Shown here one piece after another: positions 35,968 through 43,340 of a stretch of 64,000 bases of DNA. Origin of the DNA: JACVRW01 sp963825345. Lineage in GTDB: Bacteria; Actinomycetota; Thermoleophilia; Solirubrobacterales; Thermoleophilaceae. The notes under the pieces are model-generated. The model was not told the DNA's origin, made no database searches, and worked only from the letters and a program-made list of their open reading frames with translations. Location of the stretch: NCBI GenBank assembly GCA_963825345.1, contig CAWGSQ010000007.1:45309-109308 (forward strand), written 5' to 3'. Numbering within the stretch: position 1 is the first letter of the stretch; the number at the start of each line of letters is the position of its first letter. Both the position numbers and the translations under genes were made by a program.

Positions 35968-37479
35968 TCAGGGTGCTGCCGCAACGAAGTCCCGCCGGCG
36001 GACGAGGAGCAGGGCGAGCACGGCTCCTACGAAGGCCAGGACGGCGGCCACGACCAGGATCTCGTTGAAGCCATCGATGAAGGCCTTCCGGGCCGCCGTC
36101 TCCACGAGGTCACGCGCCTGTGGCGGGACCGCCCGCGCGGCGGCCGAGGCTCCGCCAGAGGAAACCGCCTCGGCGATGTGGTCGGACGCTCCGCGCGGGA
36201 GCCGCGTACCCGCCAGGGCGGTGTCGAGCTTGTCGCTCACCTTGGACTGGAGGAGCGCGCCCAGCCCGGCGATGCCAACCGCCGTGCCGACCTGGCGGAA
36301 CGTGCTGTTGATGCCGGAGGCTGCGCCGGCGCGGCGCGGCTCCACCACGCCGATCGCGGCGGTGGCGAGGGGCGGGTTGATGAAGCCGATGCCCACGCCG
36401 GCCACGAGGAAGCCGGCGAGCAGCGTGGTCCAGTCGTCCGAGGGGTCGATTCCGGACATCAGGAGGAGGCCGATGCCCACCAGCACGAGGCCGGCGCCCA
36501 GGAATAGGCGTATCGGGAAGCGCTCGGCGAGCTTGCCCGCGAGCGGCGCTGCCAGGAAGGACAGAACCGAGATCGGGAGGAAGCGCACGCCGGTCTCGAG
36601 TGGCGAATAGCCGAGCACGTTCTGCATGTAGAGGACGATGTAGAGGAACATCGAGAACATCGACGCGTGCAGGGTGAACGCGACGATCTGGGCGCCTGTG
36701 AAGGCGGGCTTTCGGAACAGGCGAAGGTCGAGCATGGGCTGGCTGCGGCGCAGCTCCACGGTCACGAAGACCACGATGAGCGCCACCGCCGCAGCCAGCA
36801 GGGCCACGATCTGAGCGCTGGTCCAGCCCTCGTCGTTGCCGCGGATGAGCGCGAGTACCAGACAGAAGAGGCCGGCGCTGAAGGTCACGAGGCCGGCCCA
36901 GTCGATGCGCGAGTTCGGGTCCCGGTCGGACTCGGGCACGCGTGCGACGGTGATGGCGGCCGTGATGAGGCCGATCGGCACGTTCACCAGGAAGATCCAC
37001 TCCCAGCCGAGCCCGTCGGTGAGCACACCGCCGACCAGCGGCCCGACGGCCACCGCGAAGCCGGTCGTGGCGCCCCAGATGCCGAAGGCGGTGCCGCGCT
37101 CGTCCGGCGCGAACTCCTGGGCGATCAGGGCCAGCGAGGTGGCGAACATCATCGCGCCGCCGATCCCCTGTAGGCCACGTGCGACGTTCAGCGTCGTCGG
37201 GGATCCCGCCAGCCCGCAGAGAAGCGAGGACGCGACGAAGAGCAGCAGTCCGGCCACGAAGATCCTGCGCCGGCCGAGCAGGTCCGCTATCGAGCCGGAC
37301 GCGAGCAGCAGCGCCGCGAGGGCGAGCGCGTACGCGTCGACGACCCATTGCAGGTCCTCGAAGCTCGAACCCAGATCCTGCTGGATGCTCGGCAAGGCGA
37401 CGTTCACGATCGTGATGTCGAGCAGCAACATGAAGATCGCCAGGCACACCACCAGGAGCGTCCACCACTTCGATGCCAT
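35968..37479 (-). CDS. MFS drug efflux transporter, DHA2 (EmrB/QacA) family
   Basis: A 503-residue, 14-helix proton antiporter. Motif A-like GSIADLLGRRRIFVAGLLLF follows helix 2; helix 1 has the DHA2 signature LDITIVNVALPSIQQDLG; motif C is in helix 5 (AVGPLVGGVLTDGLGWEWIF). Helices up to 14 (LAFVGAVLALLLVRRRD) are intact. Such transporters export drugs and other amphipathic compounds. I place the start at the ATG at 37479 (MASKWW), which has TACCGT six bases before it; an upstream start at 37512 is possible. It is divergent from the site-2 protease gene, 41 bases apart. Confidence 0.93.
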   Translation of the reverse strand: MASKWWTLLVVCLAIFMLLLDITIVNVALPSIQQDLGSSFEDLQWVVDAYALALAALLLASGSIADLLGRRRIFVAGLLLFVASSLLCGLAGSPTTLNVARGLQGIGGAMMFATSLALIAQEFAPDERGTAFGIWGATTGFAVAVGPLVGGVLTDGLGWEWIFLVNVPIGLITAAITVARVPESDRDPNSRIDWAGLVTFSAGLFCLVLALIRGNDEGWTSAQIVALLAAAVALIVVFVTVELRRSQPMLDLRLFRKPAFTGAQIVAFTLHASMFSMFLYIVLYMQNVLGYSPLETGVRFLPISVLSFLAAPLAGKLAERFPIRLFLGAGLVLVGIGLLLMSGIDPSDDWTTLLAGFLVAGVGIGFINPPLATAAIGVVEPRRAGAASGINSTFRQVGTAVGIAGLGALLQSKVSDKLDTALAGTRLPRGASDHIAEAVSSGGASAAARAVPPQARDLVETAARKAFIDGFNEILVVAAVLAFVGAVLALLLVRRRDFVAAAP

Positions 37480-37485
37480 CGCCTC

Positions 37486-37491
37486 ACGGTA
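37486..37491 (-). promoter_or_regulatory. -10 box of the MFS gene
   Basis: TACCGT on the minus strand with a six-base spacer to ATG 37479, supporting that start over the upstream alternative. Confidence 0.45.
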
Positions 37492-37520
37492 CCCACGGCG
37501 GTCTGACACCATCCCGTCGA

Positions 37521-38678
37521 ATGTTCGGCGGTGGCTCCATCCAGTTGGCCCGGGTCTTTGGAATCCGCATAGGCGTCGACTGGAGCTGGTTCATCGTCCT
37601 GTTCCTGATCATCTGGAACCTGTCGGGCTACTACGACGACGTGACGAGATCGAACGCGTTTGTGCTGGCGGTCATCAGCGCGCTCCTGTTCTTCCTCTCG
37701 ATCCTGCTGCACGAGCTGGGGCACGCGTGGGTGGCAATCCGCAACGGGATCTCGATCGAGGGCATCGACCTGTGGATGTTCGGCGGTGTGGCGAAGCTCA
37801 GCAGGGACTCAGATTCACCAGGCGTGGAGTTCCGGATTGCGGCGGCCGGCCCGCTCGTGACGGCGGTGATCGCGGTCGCCTGCCTGGGGCTCGGCGCGGC
37901 GGTGTCTAGCGGGTCCGATGCGCTCCAGAGCGCCCAGTTCGACCGGAACGTGTCGGGCGCCACGACTGCGGTGCTCGGCTACCTCGCCTCGATCAACATC
38001 CTGCTGCTCGGCTTCAACCTGATCCCGGCGTTCCCACTCGACGGGGGGCGCATCGCACGGGCCATCGCGTGGAAGCTCACCGGGGACCGCAACAGGGCCA
38101 CACGCTTCGCGGCCAGGCTCGGACGGCTCGGCGGTTATCTGATGATCGCCGGCGGAGTGGCCCTGTGGGCGCTCACGGATGACGTCGTCGGCGGCATCTG
38201 GCTCGCCTTCATCGGCTGGTTCCTGGCCGGCGCGGCGCGGTCGGCCGAGGCGCACGCGGACTTCTCGGGACGGATCGAGCACATCCGGGTGGCCGATGTG
38301 ATGGACCATGAGCCGGTGGCGATCCCGGACGGGGCATCGCTCTCTGACGCTGAGCACGATTTCTTCCTGCGATATGGCTGGCCCTGGTTTCCGGTAACTG
38401 ACTCGAGCGGCAGGCTCATGGGAGTGGTGTCACGGGAGGCAGTGGAGAGCGTTCCCGCCGCGGAGCGGTCGCTGCAGCCGGTGAGGTCTGTGATGGCTCG
38501 CGACGATGGATCGAGCGGCCTGCGCGTGGGCCTCGACGAGCCGCTCGAGAACCTGCTCGGCCAGGAGGGGCTCTCCCGCCTGGGCGCGATCATGGCCGTG
38601 GACGGCGAGGGAGTGCTGCGCGGCGTGGTCACGATCAACGCCGTGCGGCGGGCGTTGCAGGGAGCCGTGACGGCGTAA
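37521..38678 (+). CDS. Site-2 protease (M50B zinc metalloprotease) with CBS domains
   Basis: A 385-residue intramembrane protease. The zinc motif HELGH (64-68) lies in a membrane helix, and the third ligand is in NLIPAFPLDGGR; both define the S2P/M50B family that cleaves transmembrane anti-sigma factors and signal peptides. About six membrane helices occupy 1-235. The soluble C-terminus (about 255-380) is a pair of CBS-like domains (VADVMDHEPVAIPDGASLSD, then VMARDDGSSGLRVGLDEP), which may sense adenine nucleotides. The ATG at 37521 (MFGGGSIQLARV) is chosen as the natural start over an upstream frame. The 3' end overlaps the convergent AbiEi-like gene by 44 bases. Confidence 0.93.
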   Translation: MFGGGSIQLARVFGIRIGVDWSWFIVLFLIIWNLSGYYDDVTRSNAFVLAVISALLFFLSILLHELGHAWVAIRNGISIEGIDLWMFGGVAKLSRDSDSPGVEFRIAAAGPLVTAVIAVACLGLGAAVSSGSDALQSAQFDRNVSGATTAVLGYLASINILLLGFNLIPAFPLDGGRIARAIAWKLTGDRNRATRFAARLGRLGGYLMIAGGVALWALTDDVVGGIWLAFIGWFLAGAARSAEAHADFSGRIEHIRVADVMDHEPVAIPDGASLSDAEHDFFLRYGWPWFPVTDSSGRLMGVVSREAVESVPAAERSLQPVRSVMARDDGSSGLRVGLDEPLENLLGQEGLSRLGAIMAVDGEGVLRGVVTINAVRRALQGAVTA

Positions 38679-39555
38679 CGCCGAGCCGGACGAGCTGCTC
38701 CGCCACCGCGTCCGGTTCTCGCAACAGCCGCTCGTAGGTCACCCGCCACACCCGCCACCCGGCGATCATCAGCTCCGCATCCCGGATCGGGTCTCTCCTC
38801 ATTGCCCTCGCCGCGCCATGCGCGGCCGCGCCGTCGGTTTCGACGATCAGGCGGTGTTCGGGCCAGACGAAGTCGCATTCGTAGCCCTCTACGTAGACGT
38901 TTACTTCCGGGCGCGGGAGGTTGTGCCGATCGCACAGAGCAATAAAGAGCTCCTCGAGATGGCTCCTGGTCCGTGTGCTCCCGGGGCGGTGCACGTCGAG
39001 CACTGAGGCCAGGACTCCGCTGCCCCGGCGGCCGTGTTTCGGGGCTAGGCCTGTGCAGTCGAGGCGGAGGAACTCGGCCTCGTCGAGGGCGCGTTCGAGG
39101 GTGCGCCGCGGGGCCACGTCGGCGAGGTCAATGAGGGTGCGCGCGGGTTTCGTGACGGGGATGCCGGCGCGCTTGGTGACTTCGTCGTCCAGACCTATCT
39201 CATGCACGATCAGCCCCGGACGCCGCCTGCGCGTGTCTGCCGTCACGTGGATCTTCCCGCCGCCGCTGTTGAGCATGCCCCACAGAACGGCAGCACTGAA
39301 GTGGCTCAGAGCGGCTTTGTCTCCACATGCGAGCACGGCGGCCATGAAGTGCCCGTTCCTCGTGAGGGTCGGATAGCGGAGTGCGTACACACCGCGATGA
39401 ATGCGATGCAAGCGCCCTCGCTTCGCCCACGCGCCAATCGCACTCGTCCCTAGGCCAAGCTCGATGAGCTGGGCGTGCGTTACGACTCCGTGCTGCCGCC
39501 GCGCAAGCTCCGAAAGCCGCCGATCCAGTGGATCCGTCGTCACTTGATCCGTCAT
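38635..39555 (-). CDS. AbiEi-like DNA-binding domain fused to a DUF559/VSR-like nuclease domain
   Basis: A 306-residue protein. Residues about 8-80 match the AbiEi antitoxin-type winged HTH (ELARRQHGVVTHAQLIELGL, then AWAKRGRLHRIHRGVYALR). The central region (HVTADTRRRRPGLIVHEIGL, RTLIDLADVAPRRTLERALD) is the AbiEi_C-like part. The last 100 residues (SHLEELFIALCDRHNLPRPE, YECDFVWPEHRLIVETDG, WRVWRVTYERLLREP) form a DUF559-type fold, related to VSR/restriction endonucleases, with D...E-x-D-like catalytic residues. No toxin gene (AbiEii) is next to it. An inverted repeat straddles the start codon. The role may be DNA-processing or an orphan regulator. It overlaps the protease gene tail to tail. 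Confidence 0.85.
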   Translation of the reverse strand: MTDQVTTDPLDRRLSELARRQHGVVTHAQLIELGLGTSAIGAWAKRGRLHRIHRGVYALRYPTLTRNGHFMAAVLACGDKAALSHFSAAVLWGMLNSGGGKIHVTADTRRRRPGLIVHEIGLDDEVTKRAGIPVTKPARTLIDLADVAPRRTLERALDEAEFLRLDCTGLAPKHGRRGSGVLASVLDVHRPGSTRTRSHLEELFIALCDRHNLPRPEVNVYVEGYECDFVWPEHRLIVETDGAAAHGAARAMRRDPIRDAELMIAGWRVWRVTYERLLREPDAVAEQLVRLGVTPSRLPATPAARR

Positions 39556-39572
39556 AGGCGGACTAAGTGACG
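39538..39572. promoter_or_regulatory. Inverted repeat over the start of the AbiEi-like gene, upstream of sdhA
   Basis: CGTCACTT (39538-39545, within codons 4-6 of the minus-strand gene) and AAGTGACG (39565-39572, upstream of its ATG) are exact complements separated by 19 bases. AbiEi proteins are known to bind inverted repeats in their own promoters, so this is a candidate autoregulatory operator. It is also about 50-85 bases upstream of the sdhA transcription start. The same arms and spacer occur at 16021-16057. Confidence 0.5.
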
Positions 39573-39619
39573 GCGGACCTCAATTCGCCCCCGGAGAGTG
39601 GCCCGGCTCGGGCCGTGAA

Positions 39620-39625
39620 TAGACT
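39620..39625 (+). promoter_or_regulatory. -10 box of sdhABE
   Basis: TAGACT is followed by nine bases and the ATG at 39635. A palindrome GGCCCG-GCT-CGGGCC (39600-39614) sits between the -10 and where a -35 would be, which could be an operator or an accident of base composition. Confidence 0.5.
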
Positions 39626-39634
39626 CCGCGCCCG

Positions 39635-41317
39635 ATGCCCCAGCATGACGTTTTGGTGATTGGCGCCGGTTTGGCCGGCCAGCGGGCCGCCCTGGCGGCG
39701 GCGGAGACGGGGGCGTCCGTGGGGATCATCTCGAAGGTTCATCCGGTGCGCTCGCATTCGAATGCGGCGCAGGGTGGGATCAATGCGGCGCTCGACCCGC
39801 AGGACTCGTGGGAGTCGCATGCCTTCGACACCGTGAAGGGGTCTGACTACCTCGGCGACCAGGACGCCATCGAGATCATGTGCCGGGAGGCGCCGCACGA
39901 GCTGCTCGAGCTCGAGCACCTCGGCGTGACCTTCCACCGGGACGAGCGTGGGCGGCTTGGGAAGCGGGCGTTCGGCGGCGCGTCGGCGGCGCGAACGTAC
40001 TACGTGGCCGACATCACGGGCCAGGCGATCCTGCATGTGCTCTACGAGCAGCTCATGAAGTACGAGGAGGTCACGCGCTACGAGGAGTGGTTCAGTACCG
40101 CCCTCGTTCAGGACGACGAGGGCCGCATCGCCGGCGTCGTGACGCGCAACATCAAGGACGGCGCGACTGAGCTGTTCGCCGCGAAGGCCGTGATCCTCGC
40201 CACCGGCGGCAACGGCCAGATCTACGACCCGACCACGAATGCGCTCATCTGCACCGGGGACGGGATCGCCATGGCGTACCGGATCGGCGCACCGTTGATG
40301 GACATGGAGATGATCCAGTACCACCCCACCACGCTGGCGGGCCTCGGCCTCCTCATCACCGAGGGAGCCCGTGGCGAGGGCGCCCACCTCTACAACGCGG
40401 AGGGCGAGCGCTTCATGGAGAAGTACGCGCCCAACAAGATGGAGCTGGCCAGCCGCGACGTGGTCTCGCGCGCGGAGCAGACCGAGATCAACGAGGGCCG
40501 CGGCTTCCCGGACGGGACGGTGGCGCTCGACATCACGGTCGTGCCGCGCAAGCGCATCCATGAGGCGCTGCGAGAGATCGTGAACGTGGGCCGCGACTTC
40601 GCCGGCGTGGACATCACGCGCGAGCCGATCCACATCAAGCCGGGCAACCACTACGTGATGGGCGGCGTGAAGACCGACATCCACGGCCAGACGCCGATCC
40701 CGGGGCTCTACGCCGCCGGCGAGTGCGCGTGCGTCTCGGTACACGGGGGCAACCGCCTCGGCGCGAACTCGCTGCTCGACACATTGGTCTTCGGACGCCG
40801 GTCGGGCGAGCATGCGGCCAATGCGGTGAGGGGATTGGCCATGCCGGAACCGGCGCGTTCCTCGCTGCAGGAGGAAGAGAGCACCATCCAGGCAATCGTG
40901 AACCGCGACGGCAGCGGCCGGCGCGTGTCCGAGCTGAAGGCCGAGCTGGGCGCGACCATGGACAAGTACGTGGCGGTGTTCCGCGACGAGGACGGCCTGC
41001 GGAGCGCCCTCGAGATCGTCCGCCGTCTGAAGGACGAGGCTCAGAACGTGGCCATCGACGACAAGGGCACGGTCTTCAACCAGGACGTGCTGGGAGCCCT
41101 CGAGCTCCAGTTCATGCTCGACAACGCGGAGGCCATCGTGGTCTCGGCGATCGAGCGCAAGGAGAGCCGCGGGGCCCAGTTCCGCACCGACTATCCGGAG
41201 CGCAACGACGAGGAGTGGCTGAAGCACATCAACGTCGCCGCCAACGGCTCGGAGCCCGAGCTCTCCTATTCGCCCGTCACGATGACCCAGTGGGAGCCGC
41301 AGGAGAGGACTTACTGA
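39635..41317 (+). CDS. sdhA: Succinate dehydrogenase/fumarate reductase flavoprotein subunit
   Basis: A 560-residue FAD subunit that oxidises succinate to fumarate. The dinucleotide fold is VLVIGAGLAGQRAALAA (6-22). The covalent-FAD histidine is in RSHSNAAQGGINA (His41). Active-site residues lie in IQYHPTTLAG, TEGARGEGAHLYN, RDVVSRAEQTEI, and HYVMGGVKTD; FAD-binding ANSLLDTLVFG follows. The length and the SNAAQGG variant fit a non-classical (SdhE-containing, soluble-type) enzyme. The gene starts the sdhABE operon; sdhB begins two bases after its stop. Confidence 0.95.
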   Translation: MPQHDVLVIGAGLAGQRAALAAAETGASVGIISKVHPVRSHSNAAQGGINAALDPQDSWESHAFDTVKGSDYLGDQDAIEIMCREAPHELLELEHLGVTFHRDERGRLGKRAFGGASAARTYYVADITGQAILHVLYEQLMKYEEVTRYEEWFSTALVQDDEGRIAGVVTRNIKDGATELFAAKAVILATGGNGQIYDPTTNALICTGDGIAMAYRIGAPLMDMEMIQYHPTTLAGLGLLITEGARGEGAHLYNAEGERFMEKYAPNKMELASRDVVSRAEQTEINEGRGFPDGTVALDITVVPRKRIHEALREIVNVGRDFAGVDITREPIHIKPGNHYVMGGVKTDIHGQTPIPGLYAAGECACVSVHGGNRLGANSLLDTLVFGRRSGEHAANAVRGLAMPEPARSSLQEEESTIQAIVNRDGSGRRVSELKAELGATMDKYVAVFRDEDGLRSALEIVRRLKDEAQNVAIDDKGTVFNQDVLGALELQFMLDNAEAIVVSAIERKESRGAQFRTDYPERNDEEWLKHINVAANGSEPELSYSPVTMTQWEPQERTY

Positions 41318-41318
41318 A

Positions 41319-42416
41319 GTGGCCGACTACACGCTGAAAATCCGCCGCTTCGACCCGGAATCGGGCGAGCCCGCCTACTGGGCCGACTTCGACGTCGACC
41401 TTCCGCCCGAGCGCTCCGTGCTCGACGGCATCCTCCAGGTGAAGGACCGCGAGGACGCGTCTATCGCGATCCGCTGCTCCTGCCGTGCCGCGATCTGCGG
41501 ATCCTGCGGCGTGCGCATCAACGGCCGCTCGGCCCTCGCCTGCAACACCCGCATCGGCGAGGCCAGCGAGCGCGGGCGCGAGGGCGTGATCACCGTCGAG
41601 CCGATGGGCAACATGCCGGTCGTCAAGGACCTCGTGACGGACATGGAGGCCGTGCACTGGAAGAAGGTCCGCCGCGTGGTGCCGTGGCTCGTGCCCGCCG
41701 AGGAGCCGCCCGAGGGCCAGGAGTACATCGTGCCCGCCGAGGCGATGCTCGACGTGACCCAGGCGATGGCCTGCATCCACTGCGGCGTGTGCGTGTCCGC
41801 GTGCCTCTCGCTCGAGGTGGATCCGGACTTCATCGGCCCGGCCGCCCTGGCCAAGGCCTACCGCTTCGTCGGCGACCCGCGCGATGGCGAGCACGAGGCG
41901 CGTCTCAAGGACCTCGCCGAGGACCCGCACGGGATCTACGACTGCACGCACTGCTTCGCATGCGTGGAGGTTTGCCCCAAGGACGTGGCGCCCATGAACC
42001 AGATCATGCGCCTGCGCCGAAAGGCCAGCGACGACTACGGCATCAAGGACTCGAACAACGGCTACGGACACGAGAAGGCGTTCGTGAACATCATCGAGCG
42101 CTGGGGCACCCTCCACGAGGCGCAGCTGCTGCCGCGCTCGTTCGGCGACGGCTCGCTCGTGAAGGGCCAGACCCGACCGAGCGCGATCAGTCAGCTGGTG
42201 GACAACCTGCCGACCATCATCCAGGGCCTCAAGTCCGGCAAGGTCTCACCGAAGAAGGCGCTGGTGCACAAGAAGCTGCCCGACCAGAAGCAGGTGAAGC
42301 GCATCTTCGACGAGGTGGAATCCAAGGACGAGCGCGTCGAGCTCAACCTCTACATCATCGGCGAGATGGCCGGCGAGGAGGAAGGCGCGATGGCTGAGGG
42401 GAGTCAGGAAGCGTGA
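41319..42416 (+). CDS. sdhB: Succinate dehydrogenase/fumarate reductase iron-sulfur subunit (long form)
   Basis: A 365-residue iron-sulfur subunit, about 120 longer than E. coli SdhB. The plant-type [2Fe-2S] motif CSCRAAICGSCG, with a distal Cys in ALACNT, is at about 50-75. A [4Fe-4S] motif CIHCGVCVSACLS lies near 150. The third motif, CTHCFACVEVCPKD, has four cysteines rather than the usual pattern for a [3Fe-4S] cluster, so it may bind [4Fe-4S]. The extra C-terminal 130 residues, ending in an acidic tail, are probably a binding surface for the HdrB-like subunit. The start is GTG. It overlaps the third gene by four bases. Confidence 0.94.
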   Translation: MADYTLKIRRFDPESGEPAYWADFDVDLPPERSVLDGILQVKDREDASIAIRCSCRAAICGSCGVRINGRSALACNTRIGEASERGREGVITVEPMGNMPVVKDLVTDMEAVHWKKVRRVVPWLVPAEEPPEGQEYIVPAEAMLDVTQAMACIHCGVCVSACLSLEVDPDFIGPAALAKAYRFVGDPRDGEHEARLKDLAEDPHGIYDCTHCFACVEVCPKDVAPMNQIMRLRRKASDDYGIKDSNNGYGHEKAFVNIIERWGTLHEAQLLPRSFGDGSLVKGQTRPSAISQLVDNLPTIIQGLKSGKVSPKKALVHKKLPDQKQVKRIFDEVESKDERVELNLYIIGEMAGEEEGAMAEGSQEA

Positions 42417-43315
42417 AGCTGGCGTATTGGCCCGGGTGCGTGTCCCGGGGATTCACACCGGAGCTGCACGGCTCCGTGGCGAAGGTGGCCCCGCTGCTGG
42501 ACCTCGAGCTGGTCGAGCTGGACCGCGCGAACTGCTGCGGCGCCGGCGTGATCGCCGAGCACAACCAGGAGCTGGCCGACACCCTGAACGCACGGACGTT
42601 CGCGATGGCACAGCGGGTGGAGGGCGCCGCGGGCATGATGAACATCTGCTCCACGTGCCAGGGCGCGCAGTCGGAGTGCCAGGAGCGCCTCGACGCCAGC
42701 GGCAATTACCGAGCCGAGGTGAACAGCCACCTCGAGGCCGAGAGCCTCTCATACGAGACGAGCGGCGACTGGTGGAACAAGAACTTCCTCTGGATCCTGG
42801 CCGAGGAGATCGGCTTCGACGCCCTGCGCGAGCGCGTGAAGCGCCCGCTCACCGGGCTCCGCCTCGCCCCCTTCTACGGCTGCTACATCGTGCGGCCCTC
42901 GAAGCGGCTCGGGTTCGACGAGCACCCGGGGCGCGACTCCTACCTCGACGAGCTGATCGAGGCCCTCGGCGGCGAGGCGGTCGAGTACGCGGGCGCGCGC
43001 AAGTGCTGCGGCTTCCCCGTGATCACGATGAACCGCACCACGTCATTGCGGCAGGCCGGCCGACATCTGGCGGACGCGATCGACGCCGGCGCGGACTGCC
43101 TCGTGACCCCCTGCCCCCTCTGCCACCTCAACCTCGACCTGCAGCAGCCGGCCGCGCAGCAGTACGTGGAGCGCGACCTCGGCATCCCGGTCCTGCACCT
43201 GCCGCAGGTGGTGGGGCTCGCGCTCGGTCTCGAGCCGAAGGAGCTCGGCATGGGCAAGCACGTGGTGCCCACCGACGACGTGCAGCGTAAGGTCGCGGAC
43301 CTGGCCGCCGCGTAG
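42413..43315 (+). CDS. HdrB-like CCG-domain subunit (SdhE-type) of the succinate dehydrogenase
   Basis: A 300-residue protein with two CCG (Cys-rich) domains. Domain 1 contains YWPGCVSRG, ANCCGAGVIAEHNQ and ICSTCQGAQ. Domain 2 contains YGCYIVRPSKRLG, KCCGFPVITM and CPLCHLNLDLQQ. Domains of this type hold unusual [4Fe-4S] clusters in heterodisulfide reductase HdrB and in the SdhE subunit of class E succinate:quinone oxidoreductases. No cytochrome b anchor (SdhC/SdhD) is near, so this subunit probably passes electrons to the quinone or another carrier. A hairpin spans its stop codon. Confidence 0.9.
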   Translation: MKLAYWPGCVSRGFTPELHGSVAKVAPLLDLELVELDRANCCGAGVIAEHNQELADTLNARTFAMAQRVEGAAGMMNICSTCQGAQSECQERLDASGNYRAEVNSHLEAESLSYETSGDWWNKNFLWILAEEIGFDALRERVKRPLTGLRLAPFYGCYIVRPSKRLGFDEHPGRDSYLDELIEALGGEAVEYAGARKCCGFPVITMNRTTSLRQAGRHLADAIDAGADCLVTPCPLCHLNLDLQQPAAQQYVERDLGIPVLHLPQVVGLALGLEPKELGMGKHVVPTDDVQRKVADLAAA

Positions 43316-43328
43316 CGACCAGGTCCGC
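43295..43328 (+). terminator. Hairpin across the end of sdhABE
   Basis: GCGGACCTGG (43295-43304) and CCAGGTCCGC (43319-43328) form a perfect 10-bp stem with a 14-base loop containing the stop codon (43313-43315). Only 25 bases separate the stop from the convergent gene. No T-run follows, so its role as a terminator is inferred from position. Confidence 0.5.
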
Positions 43329-43340
43329 AGAGCCTTCAGA

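Noticed and set aside
39838..39852. AAGGGGTCTGAC in sdhA, resembling the REP core at 50957
   Set aside because: It encodes the conserved VKGSDYLG of SdhA and lacks the palindromic second half, so it is a coincidence of codons.
39563..41227. Long minus-strand frame opposite sdhA
   Set aside because: Antisense shadow of a complete, motif-rich sdhA; composition is Arg/His/Val-rich with no recognisable domain.
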